Part shown: in pieces, positions 25,080-34,266 of the stretch
How positions within the stretch are numbered: position 1 is the stretch's first letter
Layout of the letters: each line of letters begins with the position of its first letter
From: Acidobacteriaceae bacterium
Lineage (GTDB): Bacteria > Acidobacteriota > Terriglobia > Terriglobales > Acidobacteriaceae
Reading direction: 5' to 3'
Length of the DNA: 64,000 bases
Assembly: GCA_003151335.1 (NCBI GenBank)
Contig: PLXE01000036.1
Location: forward strand, 110,825-174,824
Program-made: the position numbers and the translations under genes
Notes under the pieces: model-generated
The model's input: the letters and a program-made list of their open reading frames with translations, nothing else
Database searches by the model: none
What the model was told of the DNA's origin: nothing

Positions 25080-26159
25080 ATGTTGTTCCACCGATTTCGC
25101 CAGTTCGCCACCTTCCTAGGCCTCATCCTAGTCGCCAGCCTGGGCATCGCGGCCCAGTCGCAGAATCGGCCGTCGTCGCCGCCAGCTGAGCATCAGGAGT
25201 CGTCATCCCAGCCGTCGGCCCAAGATCAGCAGTCCCAGTCCCAAGCCCCGGCCGAGGGCGATAACCTGCAGACGTTCAAGGCGGAGGTGAACGTCGTCAA
25301 CTTGTTCTTCAATGTGAAGGACAAGCATGGCATGCTGATTCCCAACCTCACCAAAACTGACTTCGAGGTACTCGAGGACGGGAAGCCGCAAACCATCAAG
25401 TATTTCTCGGCGGAATCGAACCAGCCCTTGACCTTGGGCATCATGATTGACACCAGCGCCAGTCAGACCCGGGTATTGGACATTGAGCAGACCTCCTGCG
25501 CCGAGTTCTTGCGCAGCGTTTTGCGCCCCAAGGACTTGGCTTTCGTCATCAACTTCGACGTGGATGTGAACCTCGATCAGGATTTCACCAACAATGTGCA
25601 CGATCTGACGCGCGCGCTGAACAAGGTGCAGATCGGCGCCAGCATGGGCGGCGGCCCGCCGGGACTGGGCGGTGGTCCCATCCCAACCACGCCGCGGGGC
25701 ACGCTGCTGTATGACGCCATCTACCTCGGCGCTAACGAGAAGTTGAGGAACGAAGTCGGACGCAAGGCCATGATCGTCTTTACCGACGGCGAAGACCAGG
25801 GGAGCCGCGAGCGCATTCAGGACGCCATCGAAGCCGCGCAGAAGGCCGACACCATCTGCTATGTGATCCTGATTGCCGATCGCGGATTCTACGGCTTCGG
25901 CGGGTACAGCGGCGACTATGACATGAAGAAGCTGGCTGAACAAACCGGCGGCCGGGTCATCGAGGTCGGCAACAAGCAGGAGAAGTTGCGCCAGGCCTTT
26001 GAGCAGATCCAGAACGAATTGCGCAGCCAGTACAACCTTGGCTACACGCCCACCAATAGCAAGCTTGACGGCAGCTATCGCAAGATCCAGCTCCGTGCCA
26101 AGGGCGGAGAGTATAAGGTGCAGGCCCGCCAAGGTTACTACGCCATGGCCAAGGACTGA
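25080..26159 (+). CDS. Secreted VWFA-related protein (Acidobacteria-type, TIGR03436-like)
   Basis: VNVVNLFFNVKDKHGMLIPNLTKTDFEVLEDGKPQTIKYFSAESNQPLTLGIMIDTSASQ; LRSQYNLGYTPTNSKLDGSYRKIQLRAKGGEYKVQARQGYYA. Confidence 0.88.
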   Translation: MLFHRFRQFATFLGLILVASLGIAAQSQNRPSSPPAEHQESSSQPSAQDQQSQSQAPAEGDNLQTFKAEVNVVNLFFNVKDKHGMLIPNLTKTDFEVLEDGKPQTIKYFSAESNQPLTLGIMIDTSASQTRVLDIEQTSCAEFLRSVLRPKDLAFVINFDVDVNLDQDFTNNVHDLTRALNKVQIGASMGGGPPGLGGGPIPTTPRGTLLYDAIYLGANEKLRNEVGRKAMIVFTDGEDQGSRERIQDAIEAAQKADTICYVILIADRGFYGFGGYSGDYDMKKLAEQTGGRVIEVGNKQEKLRQAFEQIQNELRSQYNLGYTPTNSKLDGSYRKIQLRAKGGEYKVQARQGYYAMAKD

Positions 26160-26165
26160 ACGGCA

Positions 26166-26200
26166 GGGGCTAGGGGCTAGTGATTGGGAGTTAGGGGTTT
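26166..26200. repeat. 7-bp-period tandem array, 5 units, downstream of VWFA gene
   Basis: ggggcta ggggcta gtgattg ggagtta ggggttt. Confidence 0.7.
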
Positions 26201-26205
26201 AGTGG

Positions 26206-26544
26206 ATGGCTACGGTCAGCGCTGAGGCGCGGCCCCATCAGGCGCTGGGCATGCAGACGCCGAGCTCGTGTTACGTGACTTCGCCGCGGCCCTATCCGGC
26301 GCGGGTGCCGGAGCCGGAATACGGCAGCGCACTGGCGGTGCGCAAAGTGCGCCAACGCGGAGTTTTCACCTGGCAACACGAGAACGTGTTTCTCAGCGAA
26401 GTTCTGGAAGGCGAACGCGTAGGCCTGCTGCCGATCGACGAGCGCTATTACCGGGTGTACTTCGCGGCCTTTCCGCTGGCGCGTTTTGATAGCTATCGTC
26501 TACGCATCGAGCGCTTGCCCAAAGACGAGCCGGCTGCCGACTAG
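26206..26544 (+). pseudogene. Remnant of IS481-like transposase / integrase catalytic C-terminus
   Basis: RPHQALGMQTPSSCYVTSPRPYPARVPEPEYGSALAVRKVRQRGVFTWQHENVFLSEVLEGERVGLLPIDERYYRVYF; only the C-terminal part is present, no DDE core upstream. Confidence 0.7.
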
Positions 26545-26560
26545 GGAAGCTTAAAGCGGA

Positions 26561-26601
26561 GGGAATGTGGAAATCTCAAAGGCGGAGATTCCCACATTCC
26601 C
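26561..26601. repeat. Perfect-type hairpin element next to the IS481 remnant
   Basis: GGGAATGTGGAAATCTC-aaaggcg-GAGATTCCCACATTCCC (17-bp arms, one mismatch). Confidence 0.8.
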
Positions 26602-26917
26602 CCCGCCCGACGACGACTAAGAATGCTTATAAACCCAAAACACGGACCCAATAGTGTAAAGCATGTGCCCGGCTGGACACTCTTTCGCGCCATTCGGGGC
26701 TGCCTCGGTGTACTTGCTTTACACGGTGGCAAACTGATGCGAGGCCGCGAATACAGTCTCTGAAGGCCGCACTGCCCATGCAAGCGGATACTAGGCTGAG
26801 CGGCGAAGGCATGTACCAGATTTAACATTTCGTCTGCTGGAAAAGCTTGACAACTATTGGTTCCGGTCTAAAATACCGGGAAACTGAGCCGCTGCCCTCT
26901 TAGTCAGGGCGCACGTT

Positions 26918-27124
26918 ATGAACGTTAGCCAGCCGGTCAACAGAACTCCAAACTTCCCGCAGAGTAAATCCATGGACCAGCCGTGTCGGCATCCCCGTGT
27001 CCAGATTGTCTCTCGAGATGAAGACGCGGAATACGTCGAGTGCATGGAGTGCCGCGAGGTCTTCGAATCGAGTGAACTCCGCGACATGGATATCGAGTCG
27101 AAAATCCCTCCCCAAAACGAATAG
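26918..27124 (+). CDS. Small hypothetical protein with C-x-H / C-x2-C motifs
   Basis: CRHPRVQIVSRDEDAEYVECMECREVFESSELRDMD; zinc-ribbon-like spacing; antisense ORF is a less plausible alternative. Confidence 0.5.
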   Translation: MNVSQPVNRTPNFPQSKSMDQPCRHPRVQIVSRDEDAEYVECMECREVFESSELRDMDIESKIPPQNE

Positions 27125-27190
27125 GTTAGAGCTCGAACGACGTTGCATGTGTGCGAGAGGGCAGAGGTGCGCCCAAAGCGGAGTGGCTTT

Positions 27191-27380
27191 CTAGGTGGGA
27201 GCCCCGCATTTATGCGGGGGAAGGAGCGCTTCAGCGCTCCGCAAAGAAGTTTCAACTTACAGCACGCGCTTTAGCGCTGGCTGGATGAAATCCCGCGGCT
27301 AAAGCCTATTTTGAGAGCGCCCGCTTTTCCGCTGGACTGAAGTCCGCCTCCCCCTGCTGAAAGCAGGGGGCTCCCACTAG
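27191..27380. repeat. Composite nested-hairpin element with terminal inverted repeats
   Basis: CTAGGTGGGAGCCCC ... GGGGCTCCCACTAG flanking several internal palindromes (CCCCGCatttatGCGGGG, GGAGCGCTTCAGCGCTCC, GCGCTTTAGCGC, CCCCCTGCTGAAAGCAGGGGG). Confidence 0.85.
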
Positions 27381-27451
27381 AAACTTTGATAAAGTTTTTC
27401 CGAAGCCCGTGAAGGCTCCTTCCTTTCCAATGCATGAAGGCTGAAAACGCG

Positions 27452-28597
27452 CTACCGCAGCCGCAGCGCCGCGTCGGCGGACAATTCTGGGGCGGCGAAC
27501 TCACCCGCTAGAAATCGTGGATAGGCAGCGGCTGCAATCATGGCCGCGTTGTCTGTGGAAAGCTTTCGCGACGGGAAATACACCGCCAAACCTTCTTCCG
27601 AGGCGCGCTGTTCGAACGACGCACGCAGCTCGCTGTTGGCGGCGACGCCACCCGTCACCAGCAACGTGGCGGCATCGTGTTCGCGCGCAGCCAGCAGCGT
27701 CTTACTGACCAGGTCATTCACCATCGCGTGCTGGAACGACGCGACCAGGTCCAGCGTGGACTGGTCGCAGGCGGCGAGGTAATCTTCGCGTGACGGACTT
27801 GCCAGCGCCGCCAGCGCCTGGCGACGCTGGTTGATGTCCTCGCGCATGTCGTGGGTCTCCACGTAGCGCAGAACCGCGGTCTTGATTCCACTGTAGGAAA
27901 AGTCCACACGCAACTCGTTGTCGGCGTGCCGATTCTGCGGGTTGCGGTCGTGGTGCTTGATCTGAGCAAAGGGAAACTTTATCGCCTGGGGGTTACCATG
28001 CTTGGCCAGGGAATCGATGGCCGGGCCTCCCGGATATCCCAGTTCGAGCAGTTTGGCGACTTTGTCGAAGGCCTCACCGGCAGCGTCATCGCGGGTGTGA
28101 CCCACATCGCGGTAACGCCATGCGCCCGATTTTCCTTCGACCAGAAAAAGGTGAGTGTGACCGCCGCTTACCACCAGAGCGAGCACAGGAAATTCCAGCT
28201 CACGGTTGCCCTTCTGGCGCTCTTCCAACAAAACGGCGTGGATGTGCCCCTCGAGATGATTGACTGCAATCAGCGGTTTCTCAGCGGCGTAGGCAAGTGC
28301 CTTAGCGTAACTCAGACCAACCAGCAGCGATCCGGCAAGCCCGGGGCCCTTCGTGACGGCGAGCGCATCGATCGTCTGATAAGACCGGCCGGCATCGTCG
28401 AGCGCTTGGCGCACGACGGGAACGATGGCGCGCAGGTGCTCGCGAGAGGCCAGTTCGGGTACCACTCCGCCGTAGGGCCGGTGGGTGACGAACTGGGAAT
28501 AGACGACATTGGAGACCAGTTCCTCCCCCGAGCGGACCACCGCAGCGGCGGTTTCGTCGCAGGAGCTCTCGATGCCGAGAATGTAAGCGTCGGGCAC
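27452..28597 (-). CDS. tsaD: tRNA N6-adenosine threonylcarbamoyltransferase TsaD
   Basis: ILGIESSCDETAAAVV; VVPELASREHLRAIVPVV; NHLEGHIHAVLLE; LALVVSGGHTHLFLV; VTGGVAANSELR; GTG start at 28595-28597 fits the family N-terminus. Confidence 0.95.
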   Translation of the reverse strand: MPDAYILGIESSCDETAAAVVRSGEELVSNVVYSQFVTHRPYGGVVPELASREHLRAIVPVVRQALDDAGRSYQTIDALAVTKGPGLAGSLLVGLSYAKALAYAAEKPLIAVNHLEGHIHAVLLEERQKGNRELEFPVLALVVSGGHTHLFLVEGKSGAWRYRDVGHTRDDAAGEAFDKVAKLLELGYPGGPAIDSLAKHGNPQAIKFPFAQIKHHDRNPQNRHADNELRVDFSYSGIKTAVLRYVETHDMREDINQRRQALAALASPSREDYLAACDQSTLDLVASFQHAMVNDLVSKTLLAAREHDAATLLVTGGVAANSELRASFEQRASEEGLAVYFPSRKLSTDNAAMIAAAAYPRFLAGEFAAPELSADAALRLR

Positions 28598-28902
28598 CAG
28601 ACCATTGTAAAGCGTGGACGGGGCCCACGGCCAGCTCCTCCCGGCCCCCTCAAAGCCAGAGAGGACACCGACAAGTAGAGACTGGACCGACGTATGGCGA
28701 ATTTGAGGTAAGCCATTCAGATTGTTGGTGTTACGATGTAGCGCGTGATGTATTTGGACGTCAACCCACGGGTTTCGGACAACCAACAACTTATTGGCCT
28801 CCAGCGGGTTAGGAAAATATTGCGAACCTTTGCGGCGGCCTCACGTCTAAGCGGCAGGCTGCCGAAGGTTCTCAAGTCGGCAATCGCGGGCAAAGATTTT
28901 GC

Positions 28903-28931
28903 TTGACGGAAGTGGCTCGGGGGACTACCTT
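28903..28931 (+). promoter_or_regulatory. Candidate sigma70-type promoter upstream of rpoZ-like/rho
   Basis: TTGACG, 17-bp spacer, TACCTT. Confidence 0.4.
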
Positions 28932-29296
28932 ACTGTTTTTACGTAAGCGTCATCTCGAGACAACCAGTCCAAGGCGTCCTGCCCCGAAAACGGCCACATT
29001 GGAACGCATTACCAGGCAATCAGGAATTCACATCCCGGCAAAAGCATTGTGCTGAGCTATGAGACAGGTCAGGTAAGTAGTTGGTCAACAAGGCTTTGCA
29101 GTTTGGTTTTGGGCCGGACGGAAAAGGCAAGAAATTGAGTAACCGAAGCGGCGACCGTGGCATCAAAGGTTTAGCTCCTGTCACGGGCTGTCCCAGGCAA
29201 AGGCTCTTGGCGCCCATTTTTTCATAGCCAGGGGCGGTGCTTCCATTCTGGCCGGGCTCCGGAACATTCATTCATAGAAACGAGGAGAACAAATTG

Positions 29297-29512
29297 ATGC
29301 GGTCTGAACTAGTATTTGAGGCTGTCCACACACTGCGCAACCGCTACACGCTGTGTCAGCTTGCTTCCAAAGCAACGCGCAAGTTCCACAAACCCAACAC
29401 GCGGATTCAGGACACCACGAACGACGTGTTAAACCTTATTGCCGATTCCGAACGGCAGGACGTAATTCTCGAACCGGAGACGGCTTCCGAAGCGCAGCGG
29501 CGCGCAGCATAA
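29297..29512 (+). CDS. rpoZ: DNA-directed RNA polymerase omega subunit-like
   Basis: MRSELVFEAVHTLRNRYTLCQLASKATRKFHKPNTRIQDTTNDVLNLIA; size and ASKATRK-type core of omega; upstream of rho. Confidence 0.62.
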   Translation: MRSELVFEAVHTLRNRYTLCQLASKATRKFHKPNTRIQDTTNDVLNLIADSERQDVILEPETASEAQRRAA

Positions 29513-29584
29513 CGCGCCGCGCCCTTCGGCGCATTCCCGCAGTTCCTCCGAGCCCGCCTTTCTGCACATTCCCCGTAGGTGAAC

Positions 29585-30835
29585 ATGACAATCTCAGAGT
29601 TAAAAGAAAAAAACATCACCGAGCTGACCAAAATTGCTCGGACCCTCGAGCTGCCCGGCGCCAGTGGCCTGCGCAAGCAGGACCTTATCTTCAAGATCCT
29701 CCAGGCGCAAAGCGAAAAGGAAGGCCATATTTTTGCCGAGGGCGTTTTGGAAATCCTGCCCGATGGCTACGGTTTTCTCCGCTCCCCCGACTACAACTAC
29801 CTGCCTGGGCCGGATGACATTTACGTTTCTCCTTCGCAAATCCGTAAGTTCGACCTGAAAACCGGCGACACCATCAGCGGCCAGGTGCGGCCTCCGCATG
29901 AGGGCGAGAAATATTTCGCGCTGGTGAAGATTGAGGCCGTCAACTTCGAGTCACCCGAAGAAGCGCGCAACAAAATCCTGTTCGACAACCTCACGCCTTT
30001 GTATCCGCAGGAGCGGATCAAGCTGGAGACGGTGCGCGAAAATATCAGCGCCCGCGTCATGGACCTGCTGACGCCGGTGGGCAAAGGGCAGCGCGGCTTG
30101 ATCGTGGCGCCTCCGCGCACCGGCAAGACCATGCTGTTGCAGAACCTGGCGAACTCTGTCACCACCAATCATCCGGAAATTGTGCTGATTGTGCTGTTGA
30201 TCGACGAGCGCCCGGAAGAAGTGACGGACATGCAGCGCTCGGTCAAGGGCGAGGTCATCTCTTCGACCTTTGACGAGCCGGCCGCACGCCACGTTCAGGT
30301 GGCCGAGATGGTCATCGAGAAGGCCAAGCGCCTGGTCGAGCACAAACGCGATGTGGTCATCCTGCTCGATTCCATTACCCGTTTGGCGCGAGCCTACAAC
30401 ACGATTGTGCCGCCCTCCGGCAAAGTACTTTCCGGCGGCGTTGATTCTAACGCGTTGCAGCGTCCCAAGCGGTTCTTCGGGGCTGCCCGCAACATCGAAG
30501 AAGGCGGCTCGCTCACCATCATCGCCACCGCTCTCATCGAAACCGGTTCGCGCATGGACGACGTTATCTTCGAAGAGTTCAAGGGTACCGGCAACATGGA
30601 AATCATTCTCGACCGCAAGCTGGTCGATAAGCGCACCTTCCCGGCCATTGACATTCAGCGCTCCGGTACACGTAAGGAAGAGTTGCTGATTCCCAAGGAA
30701 GATCTGGCGCGCGTGTGGGTGCTGCGCAAGGTATTGAACCCGCTGTCGCCGGTGGAAGCCATGGAGCTGCTGATCGACAAGTTGGGCAAGACGCGCTCCA
30801 ATAGTGAGTTCCTGTCCAACATGAGTGCGCTGTAG
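29585..30835 (+). CDS. rho: Transcription termination factor Rho
   Basis: [76 protein letters not shown]. Confidence 0.97.
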   Translation: MTISELKEKNITELTKIARTLELPGASGLRKQDLIFKILQAQSEKEGHIFAEGVLEILPDGYGFLRSPDYNYLPGPDDIYVSPSQIRKFDLKTGDTISGQVRPPHEGEKYFALVKIEAVNFESPEEARNKILFDNLTPLYPQERIKLETVRENISARVMDLLTPVGKGQRGLIVAPPRTGKTMLLQNLANSVTTNHPEIVLIVLLIDERPEEVTDMQRSVKGEVISSTFDEPAARHVQVAEMVIEKAKRLVEHKRDVVILLDSITRLARAYNTIVPPSGKVLSGGVDSNALQRPKRFFGAARNIEEGGSLTIIATALIETGSRMDDVIFEEFKGTGNMEIILDRKLVDKRTFPAIDIQRSGTRKEELLIPKEDLARVWVLRKVLNPLSPVEAMELLIDKLGKTRSNSEFLSNMSAL

Positions 30836-30841
30836 GGAACC

Positions 30842-30876
30842 GTCAGCTTTCAGCCGTCAGCTATCAGCTTTCAATC
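30842..30876. repeat. 7-bp-period tandem array, 5 units, downstream of rho
   Basis: gtcagct ttcagcc gtcagct atcagct ttcaatc. Confidence 0.85.
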
Positions 30877-31074
30877 TTGGGCCGACAGTGGCTGAGCCGC
30901 GACCTCGTATCGACTTGCCACGGTGGAAGGTAGCACTCAAAAACCAGCCCCGAATGGGGCGAAAGAGCTTAGCCCAGCACGCAGCCGCAGGCGGAGTAGC
31001 TGGGTAAAGTGGAAAATGGATCCGAGTCCCGTAGGGACGACACGGTTCTCACACGCATTCGCCCTTAGTCATTA

Positions 31075-31160
31075 GGCCGACAGGCGGCTGGGCCGCTCAA
31101 CAATAATTTCGATCAAGGTGACACGCGTGGAGGCCCAACGGTTTCCGCGCTTTTGTTTTA
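31075..31160 (+). ncRNA. Candidate structured RNA / terminator-ended element, copy 1
   Basis: ggccgacaggcggctgggccgctcaacaataatttcgatcaaggtgacacgcgtggaggcccaacggtttccgcgcttttgtttt; close match to 32587-32671. Confidence 0.4.
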
Positions 31161-31235
31161 GGATGAACGCCGCGGCGACCGGAATTTCATTTCAATCTTT
31201 GTCCATCAGACGATACATGCCGATTTGGAGACGCG

Positions 31236-31805
31236 ATGACGTTATCGATGCTATGGCGCGTGCTTTTCTGGGGCTGGTTTGCGTCGGAGATCCTCGTCGG
31301 GGTGGCGACGCGCACCAAGCGCAGCAGCGGCCCCGTGCGGGACCGGGGTTCGTTGCTGATGCTGTGGCTGGTGATTTCGGCGGCGGTAACCGCCTGTGAA
31401 GTGATCAGCCAAACCCTGCCGGCGAGCATGTTTGGCGGGGCCCACTGGTTGAAGGTAGTTGGCGCGATCGTGATAGTGGTGGGGCTTGGAGTTCGGTGGA
31501 CAGCCATTATCGCCCTGGGAAAATCGTTCAGCTCGAACGTGGCGATTCGGGAGTCGCAAAAGCTCCATCGAACGGGGCTGTATCGATTCGTAAGGCACCC
31601 CTCGTACCTGGGGTTGCTGATGGTGTTTGTGGCGATCGGGTTGCACTCTCGCAGTTGGACTGCTTTTGCCGTGGTGCTGGTGCCAACCACTGCGGCAGTC
31701 CTATACCGGATTCATGTCGAGGAACTCGCTTTGAGGGAGGCGTTTGGTGACGAGTATGCGGAGTACAGCCGGACCACCGCGCGCCTGATTCCCGGGGTGT
31801 ACTGA
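31236..31805 (+). CDS. Isoprenylcysteine carboxyl methyltransferase (ICMT)-like membrane methyltransferase
   Basis: LHRTGLYRFVRHPSYLGLLMVFVAIGLHSRSW ... RIHVEELALREAFGDEYAEYSRTTARLIPGVY. Confidence 0.85.
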   Translation: MTLSMLWRVLFWGWFASEILVGVATRTKRSSGPVRDRGSLLMLWLVISAAVTACEVISQTLPASMFGGAHWLKVVGAIVIVVGLGVRWTAIIALGKSFSSNVAIRESQKLHRTGLYRFVRHPSYLGLLMVFVAIGLHSRSWTAFAVVLVPTTAAVLYRIHVEELALREAFGDEYAEYSRTTARLIPGVY

Positions 31806-31812
31806 CATTTGT

Positions 31813-31863
31813 ACCCTGGCTCGCTTTGCACATCGCAATCTCTGTCAGGAGAACCGAGCATTA
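31813..31863. repeat. Short dispersed repeat, copy 1
   Basis: ctggctcgctttgcacatcgcaatctctgtcaggagaaccgag, matches 34195-34245. Confidence 0.65.
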
Positions 31864-31939
31864 AGGCGCAAGTAACGTGGGAAAAACGACCGAGCCGCGT
31901 AGCGGAGGTCCAAGAACTCGCGCGCCTCCTGTTAAACCA

Positions 31940-32437
31940 TCAAATTCGCGAAGAGGGCGCGTCGCCGGGGCGCCCGTGCCTGTAGAGCTGCACGACCCCA
32001 GCCAAGTGAACCATGCCCAGACACAATGAAATCGCCGAAAACACCAGGAATCGAACCAGGCCGGGATGCTTCAGCACGACTGGCGCTTGCGGAATGATCA
32101 ACAAACCTCGCAGTAGATAGATCCCCGTTACGGCGATTAGAACTGTGCGCAGCAGCGGCAATCGCCGAATCTTACCCGCCCCCGACAGAGCATACACACC
32201 GAAAACCGCAACGATTTCGCTTACTGCAAGGCACAGGACGGCATATAGGATCGGCCTTTCCATGCTCAACTCCGCCGGACCTCCGAAATATCTGACTGCG
32301 CTCGGAGACCACCATATCGCGCTCACTTGGAAAGCGGCGAATGCCAGCGAGAAATACCCGCCAGCTAAGAGCAGATAGTTGTGCAGTGAAGCTGGTGCTG
32401 ACGTTGGCGCGGATACCATGACTGCGGAGCTACTCAT
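31940..32437 (-). CDS. Hypothetical multi-pass membrane protein
   Basis: 165-aa ORF with four hydrophobic segments (LLLAGGYFSLAFAAFQVSAIWW, YAVLCLAVSEIVAVFGVYAL, LIAVTGIYLLRGLLII, FLVFSAISLCLGMVHLAGVV). Confidence 0.6.
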   Translation of the reverse strand: MSSSAVMVSAPTSAPASLHNYLLLAGGYFSLAFAAFQVSAIWWSPSAVRYFGGPAELSMERPILYAVLCLAVSEIVAVFGVYALSGAGKIRRLPLLRTVLIAVTGIYLLRGLLIIPQAPVVLKHPGLVRFLVFSAISLCLGMVHLAGVVQLYRHGRPGDAPSSRI

Positions 32438-32586
32438 GACCTTTCCTCCTTCGCCGAACAGAAAAAACGGCCACTCTCGGGAAACATAGCAGCGCGAGCC
32501 ATGCGCTGTCTGTGATGTAGGTTAGGTTCGCGTCCGTCCCGAACGGGTAAAGTGGTTTTCCGCCGTCCGTCATAGGGTTCAGCCAC

Positions 32587-32671
32587 GGGCCGACAGCAGC
32601 TGATCGGCTCAACAATAATTTGGATCGAGGTGATGGGCGCGGAAGCCTGACGGTTTCCGCGCCTTTTGTTT
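32587..32671 (+). ncRNA. Candidate structured RNA / terminator-ended element, copy 2
   Basis: gggccgacagcagctgatcggctcaacaataatttggatcgaggtgatgggcgcggaagcctgacggtttccgcgccttttgttt. Confidence 0.4.
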
Positions 32672-32836
32672 GTGTACGAGCCAGGCGCGGCGAACCCCTT
32701 TAGTCGGTCTCCGGGTAGCCGACCATTCGGGACGTACTCGTGCTTAACCCGGATTACCCAACACGGCACAAAAAGTAGAGGCGGAGCCGAAGCCCCGCCT
32801 ATCCATTGGTCAGCGACTGACGGCTGTGGATCGCCG

Positions 32837-33950
32837 CTACTTCTTCGGGTTTCCGGGCCCAGGCTGCGGCTGCTGCTGAGCACGCTGCTGTTGGGCATGC
32901 TGCGGCGGCTGCGATTGAGCACGCTGCTGTTGCTGGCCATGCTGCTGCGGCTGCGACTGAGCGCGCTGCTGTTGCTGGCCATGCTGCTGGGTCGCGGTGC
33001 GAGCAGGAATCACCGGAGCGATCGGTTTGCCTGCCGGAATGGGCTTCGTCGTTGCGAATACGGCCGGACGCCCTTGATTGACGGAGGCAAACTGCTGGCG
33101 GTTCTGTGCTGCCGCCTGCTGGTGCTGCACCTGCGTGGTCATGGGAGGAATGCGCTGCTCGCGCAATGCGGCGGTTTCGGCCGGCAGAGCCTGGCGAGTG
33201 ACGCCTCCCGGCCCGTTGTAGCTGGCGGGGTTCGTCGTGGTGTTGTCGATGGTGCGGTTATACACGCTAACGTTGGTAATGTTCACATTGTTGACGGCAC
33301 GGTTATAGTTGAAACTATCTCCGCTCCAATACCCGCCCTGATAGCCGGTGCCGAAGTAGCCGAATCCATAGTCAATGCCGCCGTAGTAGCCGACATGTTG
33401 GCCCCAGAAGCCGTAGTTGTATTGATACATGCCGCCGAAAAATCCCCAATATCCGGGCGTCCACAGGAAGCCCACTTGAGGCGGCCACACCCAGGCGCCG
33501 GGCACCCAGTAGTAGCCCTGAGGAGAGTATGTAGCTCCAATATCCAGGCGTCCACAGGTAGCCATTGCCGGGGCACAGAGGCTGCGAATATTGGGGCAGC
33601 GGTGGTGGGGGTCGTCGTGCCTGAAGCACGGGCTGGCCGTAGCTCGTATTTTGGTAGCCGGCGGAATAGTTTTGCTCTTGTGAGGCCTGCTGCACCGCTG
33701 GCGCAGCCTGCTGATCGGTCTGCTGCACCGCCTGGCCGGCAGGCTGCTGCGGATTGGTGCCGGCCGCCTGGGTCCCGTCTGTGGGGGCCAGGTTGGCCGT
33801 ATCAGCGGGATTCTGCGACTGATCGGTTTGCGACGGTTGATTCTGGGCGCCGTTGTTCTGGATGTCGGTTTTACTGCATCCTGCAACTCCAAACGTCAGT
33901 GCGATGGATGCGGCTGCCAGAACCATAAGAGAAGAGATTTTGCTCGACAT
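32837..33950 (-). pseudogene. WXXGXW/YXWGXW-repeat lipoprotein split by a frameshift
   Basis: N-terminal lipoprotein MSSKISSLMVLAAASIALTFGVAGCSKTD...GNGYLWTPGYWSY in one frame (ORF 33372-33950), continuing as GYYWVPGAWVWPPQVGFLWTPGYWGFFGG in another (ORF 32837-33892). Confidence 0.7.
32863..32990 (-). repeat. Intragenic 42-bp tandem repeat encoding QHGQQQQRAQSQPQ-type units
   Basis: QHGQQQQRAQSQPQ / QHGQQQQRAQSQPP / QHAQQQ-RAQQQPQP. Confidence 0.75.
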
Positions 33951-34194
33951 ACTTCCTCCTTACGGAGATATCGGACAACAACCCCTACCCGATCACTCTC
34001 TCATCCCAAACTCCTTCGGGTTTGTGCAAACGCGAACACTTCCACGCAACATGCTCTTCGAGAATCTCCAGTCCATTTTGTTACGGCAACCGATGATTTG
34101 CGGCTGCGAGGGCCCAGGTCGAAAACGGAATAGTCTCAGATGTTTGCTTATGCGCGCGATAAACGCGAGGGCCCACGGTCCAACCATCGTCCCG

Positions 34195-34245
34195 CGCTGG
34201 GTCCGCTTTGCACATCGCAATCGCTGCCAGTAGAATCGAGATTTG
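34195..34245. repeat. Short dispersed repeat, copy 2
   Basis: ctgggtccgctttgcacatcgcaatcgctgccagtagaatcgag. Confidence 0.65.
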
Positions 34246-34266
34246 ATGGCAGTCGATTGAACCTCC

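Noticed and set aside
26541-26828. ORF on minus strand containing MWESPPLRFPHS
   Set aside because: It is the translation of the 26561-26601 hairpin repeat, not a gene.
33505-33550. Programmed ribosomal frameshift in the WXXGXW protein
   Set aside because: No slippery heptamer or obvious downstream pseudoknot at the junction; mutation or assembly error is simpler.
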